Shown piece after piece: positions 36,420 to 47,639 of a stretch of 64,000 nt of DNA (position 1 is the stretch's first letter; every line of letters begins with the position of its first letter). The DNA comes from Siniperca chuatsi. Lineage: Eukaryota > Chordata > Actinopteri > Centrarchiformes > Sinipercidae. The position numbers and the translations under genes were made by a program. The DNA lies in NCBI RefSeq assembly GCF_020085105.1, contig NC_058052.1, positions 20,641,733 through 20,705,732 on the forward strand, written 5' to 3'. The notes under the pieces are model-generated. The model worked only from the letters and a program-made list of their open reading frames with translations. It did no database searches and was not told the DNA's origin.

Positions 36420-36720
36420 AGATGGCTAAAAATAAAGACGGCGGTAGCGGTGGCGGGGAGGGAGCCGTCGGCGGAGCCTCAGGAGGGCAGCAGCCCGTCA
36501 CCCGGCCCACCCGGCCCGGCCAGCCAGCTCAGGCAGGGGTCTGAGCGAGAGACACAGAGAGGCAGGGAGGGAGAGGGCGAGAGAGAGGCTGGGACGGCCG
36601 GGAAGGGAGGCTTACCCACATCTGATCCAGCTGACGGGGGCCATATGGCAGCTGCTAGCCAGATAAAGAGATTAAGACTAGGAGGGAGTGCGATTACAGC
36701 TGTCTAGCCAATTCAGGCAG
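36420..36720. promoter_or_regulatory. GC-rich block in zbtb18 intron, candidate regulatory element
   Basis: CpG-containing sequence (GACGGCGGTAGCGGTGGCGG) is followed by E-box clusters: CATCTG at 36615, CAGCTG at 36627, CATATG at 36641 and CAGCTG at 36649 (positions approximate), and then AGATAAAGAGATTAAG. The block is non-repetitive and could be an intronic promoter or enhancer. A 40-codon plus-strand open frame starting at 36422 is noted in the findings. Confidence 0.3.
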
Positions 36721-37393
36721 CTCAAATCTGCAACTTCTAAATTAGTCTCCTCTACTCCAGCCGACAGGAGGGGAAAAAAAGAGGGTAGAGTAGAACGCAC
36801 ATGCTTTCAAGTAATTTTACAGCGAGTTAGATTTAACTGAAAGGAAAAAAACAGATTCAATGATTAAGATTAAATAACTGCTCATTTTATTTTTTCGCTT
36901 AAAGTTTGCCTTTTTTTTTGCTCTTTTATTAACTAAAAAATGAGTAGGTTTTTTTCGCTCAAATGTAACTAATTAAAAAAAACAACTAAATTAGTTTTTT
37001 TAATTAAAATATTAGGCAAAAAAGCATTACATTTAATAATGATTTCACTTGAATTATAATAAATGATCTGGGGAAAAACGAGATATAAGCACGATTTAAA
37101 AAAACTGTTTTCTCAGTTGTAACTTTGCTTTCAATTAATGAGTGTTTTAACAAAATGCCTGACATCACAACTAGGAAACAAATGCAAAATAATGGCTGAG
37201 TTTTAAATGCAAGTCTCTAGACTACAAACTAAAAACCCCTCAGACAAGCAGCACCAACACGAGTTTACTACTGAAGCACTCACCAGCAGTTTTGCACAGC
37301 GCTCACACTGGTTTGACACACCGGAGATCCCCACAACAAAAACAAAATAACTACTCCACTACCCCAGACTGTCCTACTCTATTCACTCTGCCT

Positions 37394-37425
<32 letters not shown>

Positions 37426-37427
37426 CA
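37394..37427. repeat. (CA)n microsatellite next to the candidate splice donor
   Basis: The tract lies 4-9 bases downstream of the proposed zbtb18 exon 1 donor in transcription direction. On the transcript it reads (UG)n, a known type of splicing-factor binding repeat (CELF/TDP-43), but function is inferred. Confidence 0.93.
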
Positions 37428-37436
37428 AAACGATAC

Positions 37437-37452
37437 CTGCAGCAGTATGCAT
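37437..37452 (-). CDS. zbtb18: zbtb18 candidate first coding exon (MHTAA + split G)
   Basis: On the minus strand ATG at 37452-37450 is followed by five codons and one base, then a GTATCG donor at 37436-37431. Spliced to 34397 it reads [14 protein letters not shown] in frame, the same architecture as the human long isoform (a few residues, then GYEDS). The context of this ATG is weak, so leaky scanning to the MEF start is plausible. The exon is predicted from phase and position; another exon could be used instead. Confidence 0.5.
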
Positions 37453-37860
37453 CAACTTGATTAACTCCACTGTAGCAGAATAGCTGGGCTCTCTGGCTGG
37501 GAATGGCTGTGTATCTCTCTCTCTCTTTCTTTCTTGCTCTTTCTCTTCCTCGCTCGCTCTCTCTGAATCAATGAGTGGGTAGAAGAGGAGAGAAGAAGAA
37601 GAAGAAGAAGAGGGAGGCAGGCAAAAAAAAAAAAAAACGCTGTTCAAACTGCGAGGGACAGATGCAAAGTGGAGGAGATGTTGGAGGGGGAACGAGATAC
37701 CACCTCCCTCCTCCTCCTCCTCCTCCTCCTCCTCCTCCTCCTCCTCCTCCTCCTAACTGGCGCTGATCGGCAGCCACAATCACACACACATACACAGCGT
37801 GCGCACACACACATACACACACAGCACTAACTCTCCCAGGCTGCCGCTGAGACTCACAAT
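37453..37860 (-). promoter_or_regulatory. zbtb18: putative zbtb18 5' UTR / proximal promoter with purine-rich tracts
   Basis: Upstream of the proposed first coding exon the minus strand has a GA/AGAGAG-rich leader (37510-37570), a CTT-rich stretch, a T run (about 37624-37637) and a (GAG)n tract (37707-37754). This is typical of a vertebrate leader, but no TATA box or start site could be pinned down. Confidence 0.35.
37707..37754. repeat. (CTC)16 / (GAG)16 trinucleotide tract
   Basis: Perfect 48-bp triplet run, polypurine on the minus (zbtb18) strand. Mirror-symmetrical polypurine tracts can form triplex DNA. Poly-Pro or poly-Gly open frames through it are artefacts. Confidence 0.96.
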
Positions 37861-38439
37861 AAAGGACTGGGGAGGGGTGGAGGCGGTGGAGGGATGGAAG
37901 AGGAGGAGGTGGGGTGGATGGCAGCCTGTCAGCTGCTCTGACATCATCCTCAGATGGAGATGCTACCTCCAGCTGTGCTCTTTCTACAGCCATATGCTGC
38001 CTCCTCTACACTCCTGCCACCAGACTCCTCTTTCATTCTACCAACACCAACACCACGCAACTTTGTCTCTCTGTCTTTCTTTCTCCCCCTTTTTCTCTCT
38101 CTCTCTCTCTCTGGGAAAAAAACCCAGGTCTACTAAATGCAGTCCGGTGCAGGTTTTTGGAAAACAGAAAATAGTTTACACACAAATCAAGCAACCACAA
38201 CCGCCCACTGCTACCAAAACGATCAAGGAAAGGGAAAGTTTATAGAATATATACAGGAGTTCTGAGTAAAGACTTTATTCTAACCTTTTTCTGGTGTTGT
38301 GAAATCTTTAAATACTCCTCTGTCTTTCTCTTTATGTCTCTGTCTCCTTCCAGTAACCATAAACAAAGGCCAACACAGCAACTGACAGAGGCACGCAGCT
38401 GATATTGTTTTCCACTTCTTTATGGTTCAGCGCCGCTGC

Positions 38440-38515
38440 CTTGTCTTGTATTCATTCATTCACTCACTCACTCATTCATTCATCCATCTATCTATCTATC
38501 CATCCACCCATCGCC
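38440..38515. repeat. (ATTC)n / (ATCT)n / (CATC)n tetranucleotide tract
   Basis: Runs of CATTCATT, CACTCACT, CTATCTAT and CATCCACC make a compound tetranucleotide microsatellite. Confidence 0.9.
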
Positions 38516-39829
38516 CCCCCCCACACCTCCCTTCGGACATCTCACAGGAACAAAAATGAAATGAGGAAACAATGGGAACAAGTCATAAAGAAAGAACCTA
38601 ATGAGAGCAAATCCTAAACAAAAGGTATACAAGCCTTTAATAAGCCGGGGAGAAACTTATTACAACAGTCTTATTTCACTTTCGTTTTAGTGAAAGTGTG
38701 CATGTTTGGGGCATGTGACTCTCCACCTATTTAATATATGCAAGTATAGGAATAAAACTACGTTCATTTTCAATTCTTTTTAGTGTCTGAATCTCACAAA
38801 AAAACCTACAAAAGTTCAAAGTTCAAAAGACTAATATAGCGTACACATGTCATGGTATTAAAATATTGTTTCTTACGGATGTACAAGATAATAAAACAAA
38901 CAAATACGTAGAAAAATATTAGTGTGGCTTTTATCGCAGACGCACATAAATGCCGAGGAAAATTATAAAAATATTAAAGTTATTTTTCTTGCGTTGTGAT
39001 GAGCAACATGTGAGTGTGTACAGCATTCATAAGTGAATTACAAACATTTCTGGATAATGTAAGTAAACTTTTCCTTAAAGTTTTCCAATTAAATAAACTT
39101 AAAATAGGTTTTGAAATGTGGTCGACTCCAACTTCTAGTCTTCAAAAAAATCAGCAGTGTTTTCAAAGTCGGAAACATTAATTTATCCAACTTTAATTAA
39201 CTTCACCACTGGAGTTTCAGTTAGCATCTTTAATTACAGTGTTAGAAAGTCGTGTGAAGCTGCTCGCTGCACAACACTGCAACCACTGGTGCACTATTTC
39301 AGTTTTACTTCGACACATTGTATTATCGTGACAGTGCTATATTCAGCACTCGGACTCACAGAAGTCAGCAATGTGATCAATAAGTTGGTTATAAATTTCA
39401 CTAATATACCCGTTAACTTCCCTCAAAGCAGCCTAAAATTGTCAACCACGAAAATGACTGTTTGTAAGCTTTGTCCGGCGAGGAAATTAGCATAAAAGTC
39501 AAAGTAATGTTACAGCTGAGAGGCTGTCGCCGAACAAACTAACAACACAAGAAGATTGTAATTAATGTCTTAGCAGAAGACATAACAAACACAGAAAGAG
39601 AGAGACACACACAGAGACACACTGACCCACGCAGCTAGCTATAGCCCGATCATGGCTAACAAAAGTAAAGCGAAGAAGCTACAATATTAAGCTATTTAAC
39701 GTTGTTGGGAAGGCCCCGGTGCTATGACAACAGCTACTAAAACACCGCGGAGGGAGAGCTAACATAGCAACTATTAATGCGAGGAGACAACACAGTCATG
39801 CTAAGGAAGGTTTAGCTACTTTTTCCCCT
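38516..39829. other. AT-rich non-coding DNA upstream of zbtb18; no gene seen
   Basis: Low-GC sequence between the proposed 5' UTR and the CpG island. No coding exon is recognisable. A 112-codon frame at 39157-39495 has no recognisable family. Confidence 0.5.
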
Positions 39830-40440
39830 CCGTAACCCACCCTCTCTCTCTCTCTCTCTCCTGAGCCTCCTTTAATCGGACTCCGGTATTAGAGGCAGCA
39901 CTTACAGACAACACGGTCCAACGTCTTCCCCGCTTCCTTCGTCAAATCCCTCTTTTTTTCCTTCGGAGACAAAACTAGATTGACTTTGGACTAATTTCCA
40001 TAACAGGCTGCGGAGGCGAGCAGGCGGAGGGACGGGGAGTCAAGCACTCTGCGGCGGCCAGATGTTTCCGAGCTGTTGCTGCTCAACTCGGGCTGGGAAA
40101 GGAGGCGAGTTGACTGGCACGGCACGGAAGCCAATGGTGCCGGCGAAGAGGAAAGTGAAGGCAAATTGGAAGCGGCCCTCTTACAGAAGAGAGGGAGGGA
40201 TATGTCTTCTTCTCTCGTCGGCGTAGGTTGACACCAGGCAACAACAACAGCAGCAGCAGCACACACACACAGCGAGAAGGCAGGAAAAAGAAGAAGCTGG
40301 GCCAAACCAACTGGTTCTGCGAGTCAGTGTGGCGGACTGGCGGACTGGCGCAGCGGAGAGCGAGAGAGTGGAGAGCGGCGCGGTGCCGCCTGGGTACTGT
40401 AGTCAAGGGGGGGAGGGGGGGGGGGAGGCGGAGCTGATGT
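39830..40440 (-). promoter_or_regulatory. zbtb18: CpG-rich island, probable zbtb18 (alternative) promoter
   Basis: CpG density rises sharply (for example CTGCGGCGGCC and GAGAGCGGCGCGGTGCCGCC) compared with the AT-rich flanks. It has a (CT)n tract at its left, GCCAATGG (CCAAT box) near 40130, a duplicated GGCGGACT near 40330 and a ZNF143-like CTGGGTACTGTAGT at 40390-40403. CCAGATGTTT at 40058-40067 is the complement of an RP58-type site. Transcription direction is inferred from the neighbouring gene. Confidence 0.5.
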
Positions 40441-40673
40441 GAGCAGGTGCACCACCTTGACAGGAAACAAAAAAAAAAAAACCCTGTTGGTTTCCAGCGG
40501 TGCAGGTTAATGCTTAACATTTCATTGTTGGAATAGCTTTTTGGTTACACTATTTTCTATTCGCAAAAAAAAAAATTAATTACGTTTTAATCAGTGGCAT
40601 TAAACAGTTGCACCACTTCCAGAGGTAAAAACAAAACAAAACAAAACATGGGCTCAAAAAAAAAGGCGGTTGA

Positions 40674-41045
40674 GTTAGTAAGTAAGTAACTTTATTTATA
40701 TAGCACCTTTCAGGGGCAGAGACGTCACAATAAGGCAACCAACATACATAGGCCATAGAAATAAATAGAAACATTACACAAAGGCACGTCTAAACAAATG
40801 GGTTTTGAGCAGCTGCTTTTTAAAGATGTCCACAGTGTCAACAGATCTTAAGTCCAACAGGAGAGAGTTTAGGAGCCACACCCAAAAAAAGCATAGTTCC
40901 CTTTAGTTTTAAGCTTAGTTCGAGGAACAACCAGCAGATCCTGATCAGAGGAGCTTAGAGACCTGCTGGGAATGTAGGGCTGCAGCAGATCTCTAATGTA
41001 AGCAGATGCATAGGGCAGTCGGGTTAGCTACTGTAGCTACTGTTT
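40674..41045 (-). mobile_element. LINE/SINE 3' fragment, antisense
   Basis: It begins AACTTTATTTATATAGCACC, the complement of a retroposon tail, and continues with AAATGGGTTTTGAGCAGCTG, GGAGCCACACCC and GGAGCTTAGAGACCTGCTGG, as in a repeated fish retroposon. Right border uncertain. Confidence 0.6.
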
Positions 41046-41727
41046 GACTTGAACCTGCAGTTACTTAAAGGAAAAGGCTGGCCATATTCTATTTGTTTGT
41101 TATTGTCAACAAATCCTAATGTGTTAGCCCGTCTCTCAATACCTCCCTACCCTGTCTGTGGCACTCAGCGCAGAGCCCATTGGTTCCTACAAAGATGTGT
41201 TTAGATGTGTTATATACTTTGAATTTTTTTTTAAAGGCCACATAGTTTACCAAAACAGCTGGGCAGTAGTAGTTTATAGTAAATGTTGCTCAAACTGGAG
41301 TAAATTGTGTATTTGTTGGGAACTATTTTCAGCTGCAGATTTGGTGCACTAGTGAGTATTTACAGCAGCAGGACAGTATGTGTGACTGACCCAAAACAAA
41401 CTGCAGTGCCCATCGTAATGCAGAAACATGTCACCCAGTGCAGCGGTGTGGCTCCTGGATGTGTTTTTAAAAGTTTCGGGGCAACGATGGAGATCTATGG
41501 CACAGAGGAAGAAGACACTTGTTAGTAGGAATATTTCCTTGTTGGTTTTGCTGTTTTCTTGTTGACAATAACACAAATATAGAATATCACCATCCTTTAA
41601 AACAAAAATAGTAACCCTGATTTGGTATTGCAGGCCCAGATGTTATATAGAAATAAGTAATACTATGCATATTGTAAGGTATTAGTAGCTAACGCATTCA
41701 GCCAAATACATCACTGAAAATCACAAC

Positions 41728-41990
41728 AGTTTTGATAATCGATTAATTTTTTAATTTGTTTATCAAGCGTAAATGTCAAGCATTCTCTGGTACAAACTTC
41801 TTAAATGTGATTTGTTGCTTTTCTCTTATTTATGTCATTTTAAACTGAACATCTTAAGGTTTTAGACTTTTTTCTGGACAAAACACACAATTTGTAGAGC
41901 TAAACTCGTCCTCAAGGGATGGGCGTTTACCTTTTTTAAAAACATTTTATTGACTAAACAACTAATTAATTAATTAATTGGAAAAATACT
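41728..41990 (-). repeat. teleost dispersed repeat (GATTAATC family), copy 2
   Basis: It has TTTTGATAATCGATTAATTT at the left and a TTAATTAATTAATTGG right end. The interior matches the antisense of the same family as 4477-4762. Diverged. Confidence 0.5.
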
Positions 41991-41999
41991 AAAAATACT

Positions 42000-43230
42000 A
42001 TTTCAATGATGACATAATGGTTTGATACGGCCCTCCAGTACGCTATACGTTTGTCTAATGCAGTCACCATCTATAACCACCCAAAAAAGAGGTAATTGAC
42101 TTGTGGCATATAGTTGCATTAGAAAACACTATACTGAGGATGACCTCCTTTTTGTCTCTCTATATGTCATGACAGTGTCTGTCCGACACCTTCAGCATTG
42201 ATTACAGTTTACATACATGGCTGCGTTCAGTTTGTGATGTGCTGTCAGATTGTCAGTCTTAGCTCTAGGGGTGGAAAGGACCAACCCTCAGTGACAAAAG
42301 CTGTGGATGTAGTGAAAATGTAGCTGCATGAAACAGGTTTGTTTTGTGAAAATAGAGGCAGAGGCGTGTTCATTTGATTTACTGTACATTAAAGGTAATT
42401 TGCCGGCAAGAACAAATTTTAAAGTCCACAAAATGAGTCAAAAGAACACAAAAGGAATGAAAGGACTAATAAGGAAGGTGATAACAGTCTTCTTTAAATG
42501 AGTAATGTAGACCGAGCTGTGGCCTTGTATACAAATTTCCCCCCACAAACCTAAGACTTGCTGTGCCTTGCTGAAGAAATGCAGATACTTTGTGTGGCAA
42601 GGCCTGTTTAACCTGTAAGTTGCCGTTCACAATAAACAGCTTGTTGCATGTAGTCACACTGGGCTGGTCTGTTCCTTCACTGACAGCTGACTATTAAAAC
42701 AATCTGATCATTTTGTTTATAACTGCAGTGGTCTTCAACATGGGATCCCACGGTTAATGTACAGCCTTATGTGAGATTGTATTTTCCTCATTTGTCTGCA
42801 TGAGGTTGATTTTTTTATACCTATTTTATGAAGAATGTCTTTTGCAGTGTGCAAGTGCTACAGAGCTGGAGATATTTGGGTTGTAAGTTTCCTACACGAC
42901 ATCCAAGAGAAGAGAGCAGCAAATGTAGGACACAGAGCAACATCAGCAGCAGTGTTTCTCCCTGTCCAGAAAAAAAGGCACAATTCTTAAAAAAGGGATG
43001 TTCAAGTGCTCATACTTAAAGGGGTCACAGAAACACAATGAACAACAAGTTAATTGTGTTATAACAAGTTTAAATCAGAAATAAATCAGATAACTTACTT
43101 TCCAATTACACTTAAAAATGACTACTGATCAGAGGTTTCACTCTGCTGCTGTAAAATCATACCTAACATAAAAATCCTCTCAGACATGGGTCACTGGGAC
43201 AAAAACCTCCATCAAACGTCTGTCATGGGA
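42000..43230. other. intergenic DNA; no gene seen
   Basis: Mixed sequence without recognised exon, RNA gene or well-bounded repeat. Confidence 0.5.
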
Positions 43231-43239
43231 GCCTTGACA

Positions 43240-43560
43240 TGAAAAAGTTTAGGCAGCTCTGGTCGCCTGAGTGAGTCTGCGGGCCTATTTGCATCCCCTA
43301 AACCTGTCCCAGTAAACTAATTGGCGTTACTAATAGATGGCTGGATGAACTGCAGCCCGGTATGGTAATGAATTCACACGATCCGGTGTCATAGCTGAAG
43401 CAATTGTTAAAATGCAAATGAATGATGACCCTGTTATGTGTCTATCAATTTGGGGATCCACGTTACCAGTGCATTACAATGAGCCCCTTGTTCATGCACG
43501 AAAATACAATTAGGCCCCACGGGCAGGAGCAGTTCAACATGAGGCCTGTACAGAAAATTG
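43240..43560. promoter_or_regulatory. candidate enhancer with SOX-POU composite and second octamer
   Basis: ATTTGCAT at 43287-43294 and ATGCAAAT at 43412-43419 are perfect octamer (POU) sites in opposite orientation. ATTGTT at 43403-43408 precedes the second by exactly 3 bp, the spacing of the FGF4-type SOX-POU composite. Homeodomain-type CTAATTGGCG, GGTAATGAATTC and ACAATTAGGCC surround them. The block is unique and non-coding. It lies about 6 kb upstream of the proposed zbtb18 exon 1. Function is inferred. Confidence 0.4.
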
Positions 43561-43937
43561 GATTTAAAGACAGACTTTCAAAACTATTAGCTAATTTTGA
43601 GCAATAAATATAAAGTATTCCAACTATTTTGAGGGTAATTGCAGATTTCACTGAATATTAGGCTCCTTTTCTTCTCAGTGTGCAGGAAGATGTGATGTAT
43701 GGAAGACTCACCTCACCTTCTGACAGGCTCTTTTGTAGCTCCTATGTATAGGATACTGTAAAGAGAAAGATTCCCTTCAGATAGCCTGAATGCATTGAAA
43801 TCTGTTATGTGCGTGTCTGTGTGTGTGAATGCCTCAAGAGATTACTGTGCAATTTTCTAAACTTCTTTCAGCGCTCCTGTGTTCCCCCTCTGATCCACAT
43901 ATTGTTTTGCCACTGACAGATGCCAGAATACAGCCTA

Positions 43938-43990
43938 GTGTGTGTGGGTGTGTGTGTCTGTGAGTGTGTGTGTGTGTGTGTTTGTGTGTG
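43938..43990. repeat. interrupted (GT)n tract
   Basis: GT-rich tract with GG, CT and GA interruptions. Confidence 0.9.
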
Positions 43991-43999
43991 CATGTGAGC

Positions 44000-46900
44000 C
44001 AAAAAAAGCATAGCCAGCCTGATGTTTGAAATTATCTGTACTACTATTTCATCCTCCCTACAGCTGAAAACTAAAGACAAAGCAGAAGGCAGGCAGGAAT
44101 AGACCAACACATCCACTGCAAAAGACAACAAGGTTTTGTTTGGGTTTAGTTCTCTTTTTCCACTTAAAACTGAGAGAAAATTAACACATCCACAAATAGT
44201 CTGTCTCATATATTTAGAGGGAACCAGTCGGACCTTTGTCAGATCTTCAGACATTGTCACAATGATGACAATTGTGCTATCAGTTTGTTTCCCTTAAATA
44301 TGAATTGAACACATTTTAGAAAGTTACATAAAGCCCAAATGATGTGAGTATGGGTGTTGTTCTGGTGTAAATACGGCATTGTTTTTAGCAGATTTTCTAC
44401 TTTCCACCTCTGGAGGTCGCTGTAGATCCCATGTTTTGCACTCTAATTCTCTCTTTCTATTGAGTGCATTTCAATGAAGCTTTGTTGGCATGACATTTTG
44501 TTTAAAAGTTATGTTGCCAAAGCATTAACATAAAGGAAAGTAAATAATACATATAATGAGAACATTAAAAGTGATGCACAGGTCATGGAATGAAACAACT
44601 TGTTACTGAGCGCTTAAATGAAGTGAGAAATATTTAGAGAGAGTTATGTGTATTACAGTACAGTATAGGACAATCTTTTTCAGATTTTTACATAATTTGT
44701 TTACACCTACCTGACTTACACTTGTGATAGCGCTGCCTTCACTGTATTTGCAGTGAACATTTCATGCAAAGTGTATGATATTAATATTCAGCTTTTTATT
44801 TCAGTCCTCTGAGGTAGATAGCCCTGAGTGCAGAGAAAAAGCATTCTATGAATCTGGCAGAAGAAGTGATTCAGAGAAAACCTCTGGCCATCCCTGAGAC
44901 ATTACGACTGTATGCTTCACAGCTTCTGCCTTTCCTTGCCAGCATTAATTATATTTTGCTTGTCAATAGGTTTTTATATTCAGAGGTGTTCAACACAGAC
45001 ATCTGTTTTGAGAGCAACTCTGAAAAGGGATTCTGATGATGAGCCTTATTTTTCCCACTAAAATGCAGCATAAATGGTGTCTCAGAATACTTTATAGGGC
45101 ATTTCTTTATTGAAAATACATTTAATAAAACATTCTAAATACGCAACGGCCTCTTTTACAAATGGTATACTTGACATAAAACACTTTTATTTCATTATGT
45201 CTAAAAAGCTTTCTCTTCAGCTCTTCTTTTATTCTTTATTGTCTGTCATACATTTTTCTTTCTATGGGCACAGATATATTGTTCCATCTGTTGCCAGCTT
45301 GCTGTGAATCTGACCTTTCATTTACTGGTAAATTTGGGGATCAAGATGTTTAAGCTCATTTGCACTCATTGTAAATTGTTTAGCTTGGCTTTAAAGCAGC
45401 AGGGGGGCAAAATAATGAAATAAACCCATAAAAAGTAGCTCACTGGGGCAACAGAGAATGCAGCATCAAAGATCATTTTCTCACTTCCTTTGATAATTTC
45501 TTGGTAAGTTGGTTGTATGATTACAGGAACACTTTTGATAAAAGATGCAAGAAATAAATTATATAATCCTGATTTTTATTAGAAAGGGGATTCTCCTGTT
45601 TGGGGTTGGCCAAATCACCTGTAGTGTTGTGGTGGTTTGAGGGACACTGAGACCAGTTGGTACACATTCAGTCCATCTATACATCCATCCAACAGCCTCC
45701 CAATCCTGCAGCCCCCAGCGGTCCTCCACAGTGTGTCCCACAGCTTACCTCATCATGCCCGTAATAGAGGCAAGCAAGAGGGCAGACATTCTGGGAGACA
45801 CTGGCTGGCTGACAGAGGAAGATGAAGGGAGGGGGGGAAGCAGACAGATGTTTGAATCTCAGCCCCGGGCCAATGAGATCAATCCATCCTCCAAGGCAGA
45901 GACAGAAACAGAGAGATAGTGAGAGATGGAAGCAATGTCTATTAGTACAATTGGCTGCCCTCTTTCCTCTCTGCATCCCAGACATCCTGATCCTCCTTTT
46001 TTCTTGCCGAGGTGAGCAGCATATCCAAACCCATTATAGATCCAAACACCCTGAATACCCTTGGACCAAGCAGCCACTGTGAGGAAGAGAAAGAGGAAGT
46101 CTATCAGCTTGGAAGAGACATGTTTTGTGCACATCTCTCCTAGTGTGAGTACAGTAACAATGTGGAAATGTTTAGGTTGTTATACAACACACGCAGCAAG
46201 CAACAAGTCCTGATCATTTTGGTTTCATTAAAGGAACAGCAGATTAATATTCACATGGAGGGCAGGGTTTTTGTGACTCTTTGTGAAAGTACTTTTATGC
46301 ATCCCCATGATTTGTAGGGTCACATTTTACAAAGTTTGATTTCATTAGTCAAATGTACGGTGGCCGTGAGAGCTCAACACACTGCAACTTAAGAAAATAC
46401 ATGCAAATTAAGGAAACATCTTCAGCAATTTGACAACACATGCATAGCATTTAGAAAAATGCTGCAAAGTGAGAAAACACAACCAAATACAGAAACACAA
46501 GTTTGTGCTTGTTCATCACTTTTTAGTGTCCCCTGGAAACATTTTCCGTTGTCATCTATGCTACTTGCAGCGTTTCTGTATTTGGTTGTGTTTTGTCTAT
46601 CTGGATTTAAGGTAGTTGCAGTGCATTGAGGCCCACAGTGTAAATACGATATTAAGCTGGAGCTTGAAAACTTTCTCTGCAGGATTTTCTCTGTTGTAGA
46701 CTTAGCATATTTCACAGAACTTTGAGAGAAATTCAAAGTGAGGAAATATTTGCTTAAAAATACAAAGGAATATACTATACACTAGACTTCAACTCAGACT
46801 ACAAACCCAATGTCCCCTAAGCAAACTCCTATCAGACACCCCTACCACAACACAAAACCAACACAAACATATGTGTCAGAACCTCCAAGAAATATTCTAG
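44000..46900. other. intergenic DNA; no gene seen
   Basis: No splice-bounded coding sequence recognised. 44830-44970 is non-repetitive and somewhat more complex than its flanks, but nothing specific supports a call. Confidence 0.45.
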
Positions 46901-47566
46901 CAATTATTTTTTCAGCTGATGGTGGGAGGATGTCCGTCCATATAGTTTAATGATCTGATCATCTGGTCCAGTGTGGCTGCTGTTGTAGGAGTCTGGAATG
47001 CAGCCATTTTGACTGAGTGTAAAATATTCATGAACTACCAATGGTAGCCCATCTGACTGGCTGGGGAACAGCTGCTGGGTCTCTGTGCCTCTAGAGGTGC
47101 AGCATCTGTCCATTTGAGGAAAGTGAATATGTGTTTGTGTAAGTGCATGCTCGACTCTACATGTGTGTGCATGTGTGAGTGTCTGTGTGCATGTGTGAGT
47201 GTCTGTGTGCATGTGTACCTTTCGAGATATGCATGTCTGTATGGGAGCACACTTTCTGATGTATGTGTGTGTGTGTGTTCATATCTCAGGGGGACTAAAC
47301 ATCAGGAGAAACAACTGTGTACTTAACTTGGTTTTCTCCAGATGGTGGAGGATCATTTTAGAAATGATCAAAAAGTCTCAGTTTTATCAGGATCTGTGCT
47401 TGTCTATCAAATATCAGCCTCTCACACACATAAGGGGAGCAGCACTAGTGCAGTTGGCTCTGCTGTGTGTGTGATGTGTTAAAGTGAATGTGTCTTGTAC
47501 GTCTGAAGTCGTTTTCATTCTATATGAATCTGTTTGTGTCTCAGCATCAGCACATCACAGCTTAAC

Positions 47567-47570
<4 letters not shown>

Positions 47571-47601
<31 letters not shown>
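47571..47601. repeat. (GT)n microsatellite
   Basis: Perfect GT tract of about 31 bp. Confidence 0.96.
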
Positions 47602-47602
<1 letters not shown>

Positions 47603-47639
47603 CTGTTCGCACCCGTGCGTGTGAAGCTCACAGAGAGCT

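Larger units (their letters stand above)
34398..37436 (-). other. zbtb18: zbtb18 intron 1 (proposed)
   Basis: About 3 kb between the candidate first coding exon and the main exon. It holds AT-rich DNA (34440-35340), CA/GT tracts (35566-35597, 36024-36058, 36207-36231), a GC-rich block (36420-36720) and AT-rich DNA to 37200. No second gene is supported. Confidence 0.5.

Noticed and set aside
37568..37993. Gly-rich / Pro-rich frames of up to 141 codons near the zbtb18 leader
   Set aside because: Produced by the (CTC)n tract and CT-rich leader; no conserved residues.
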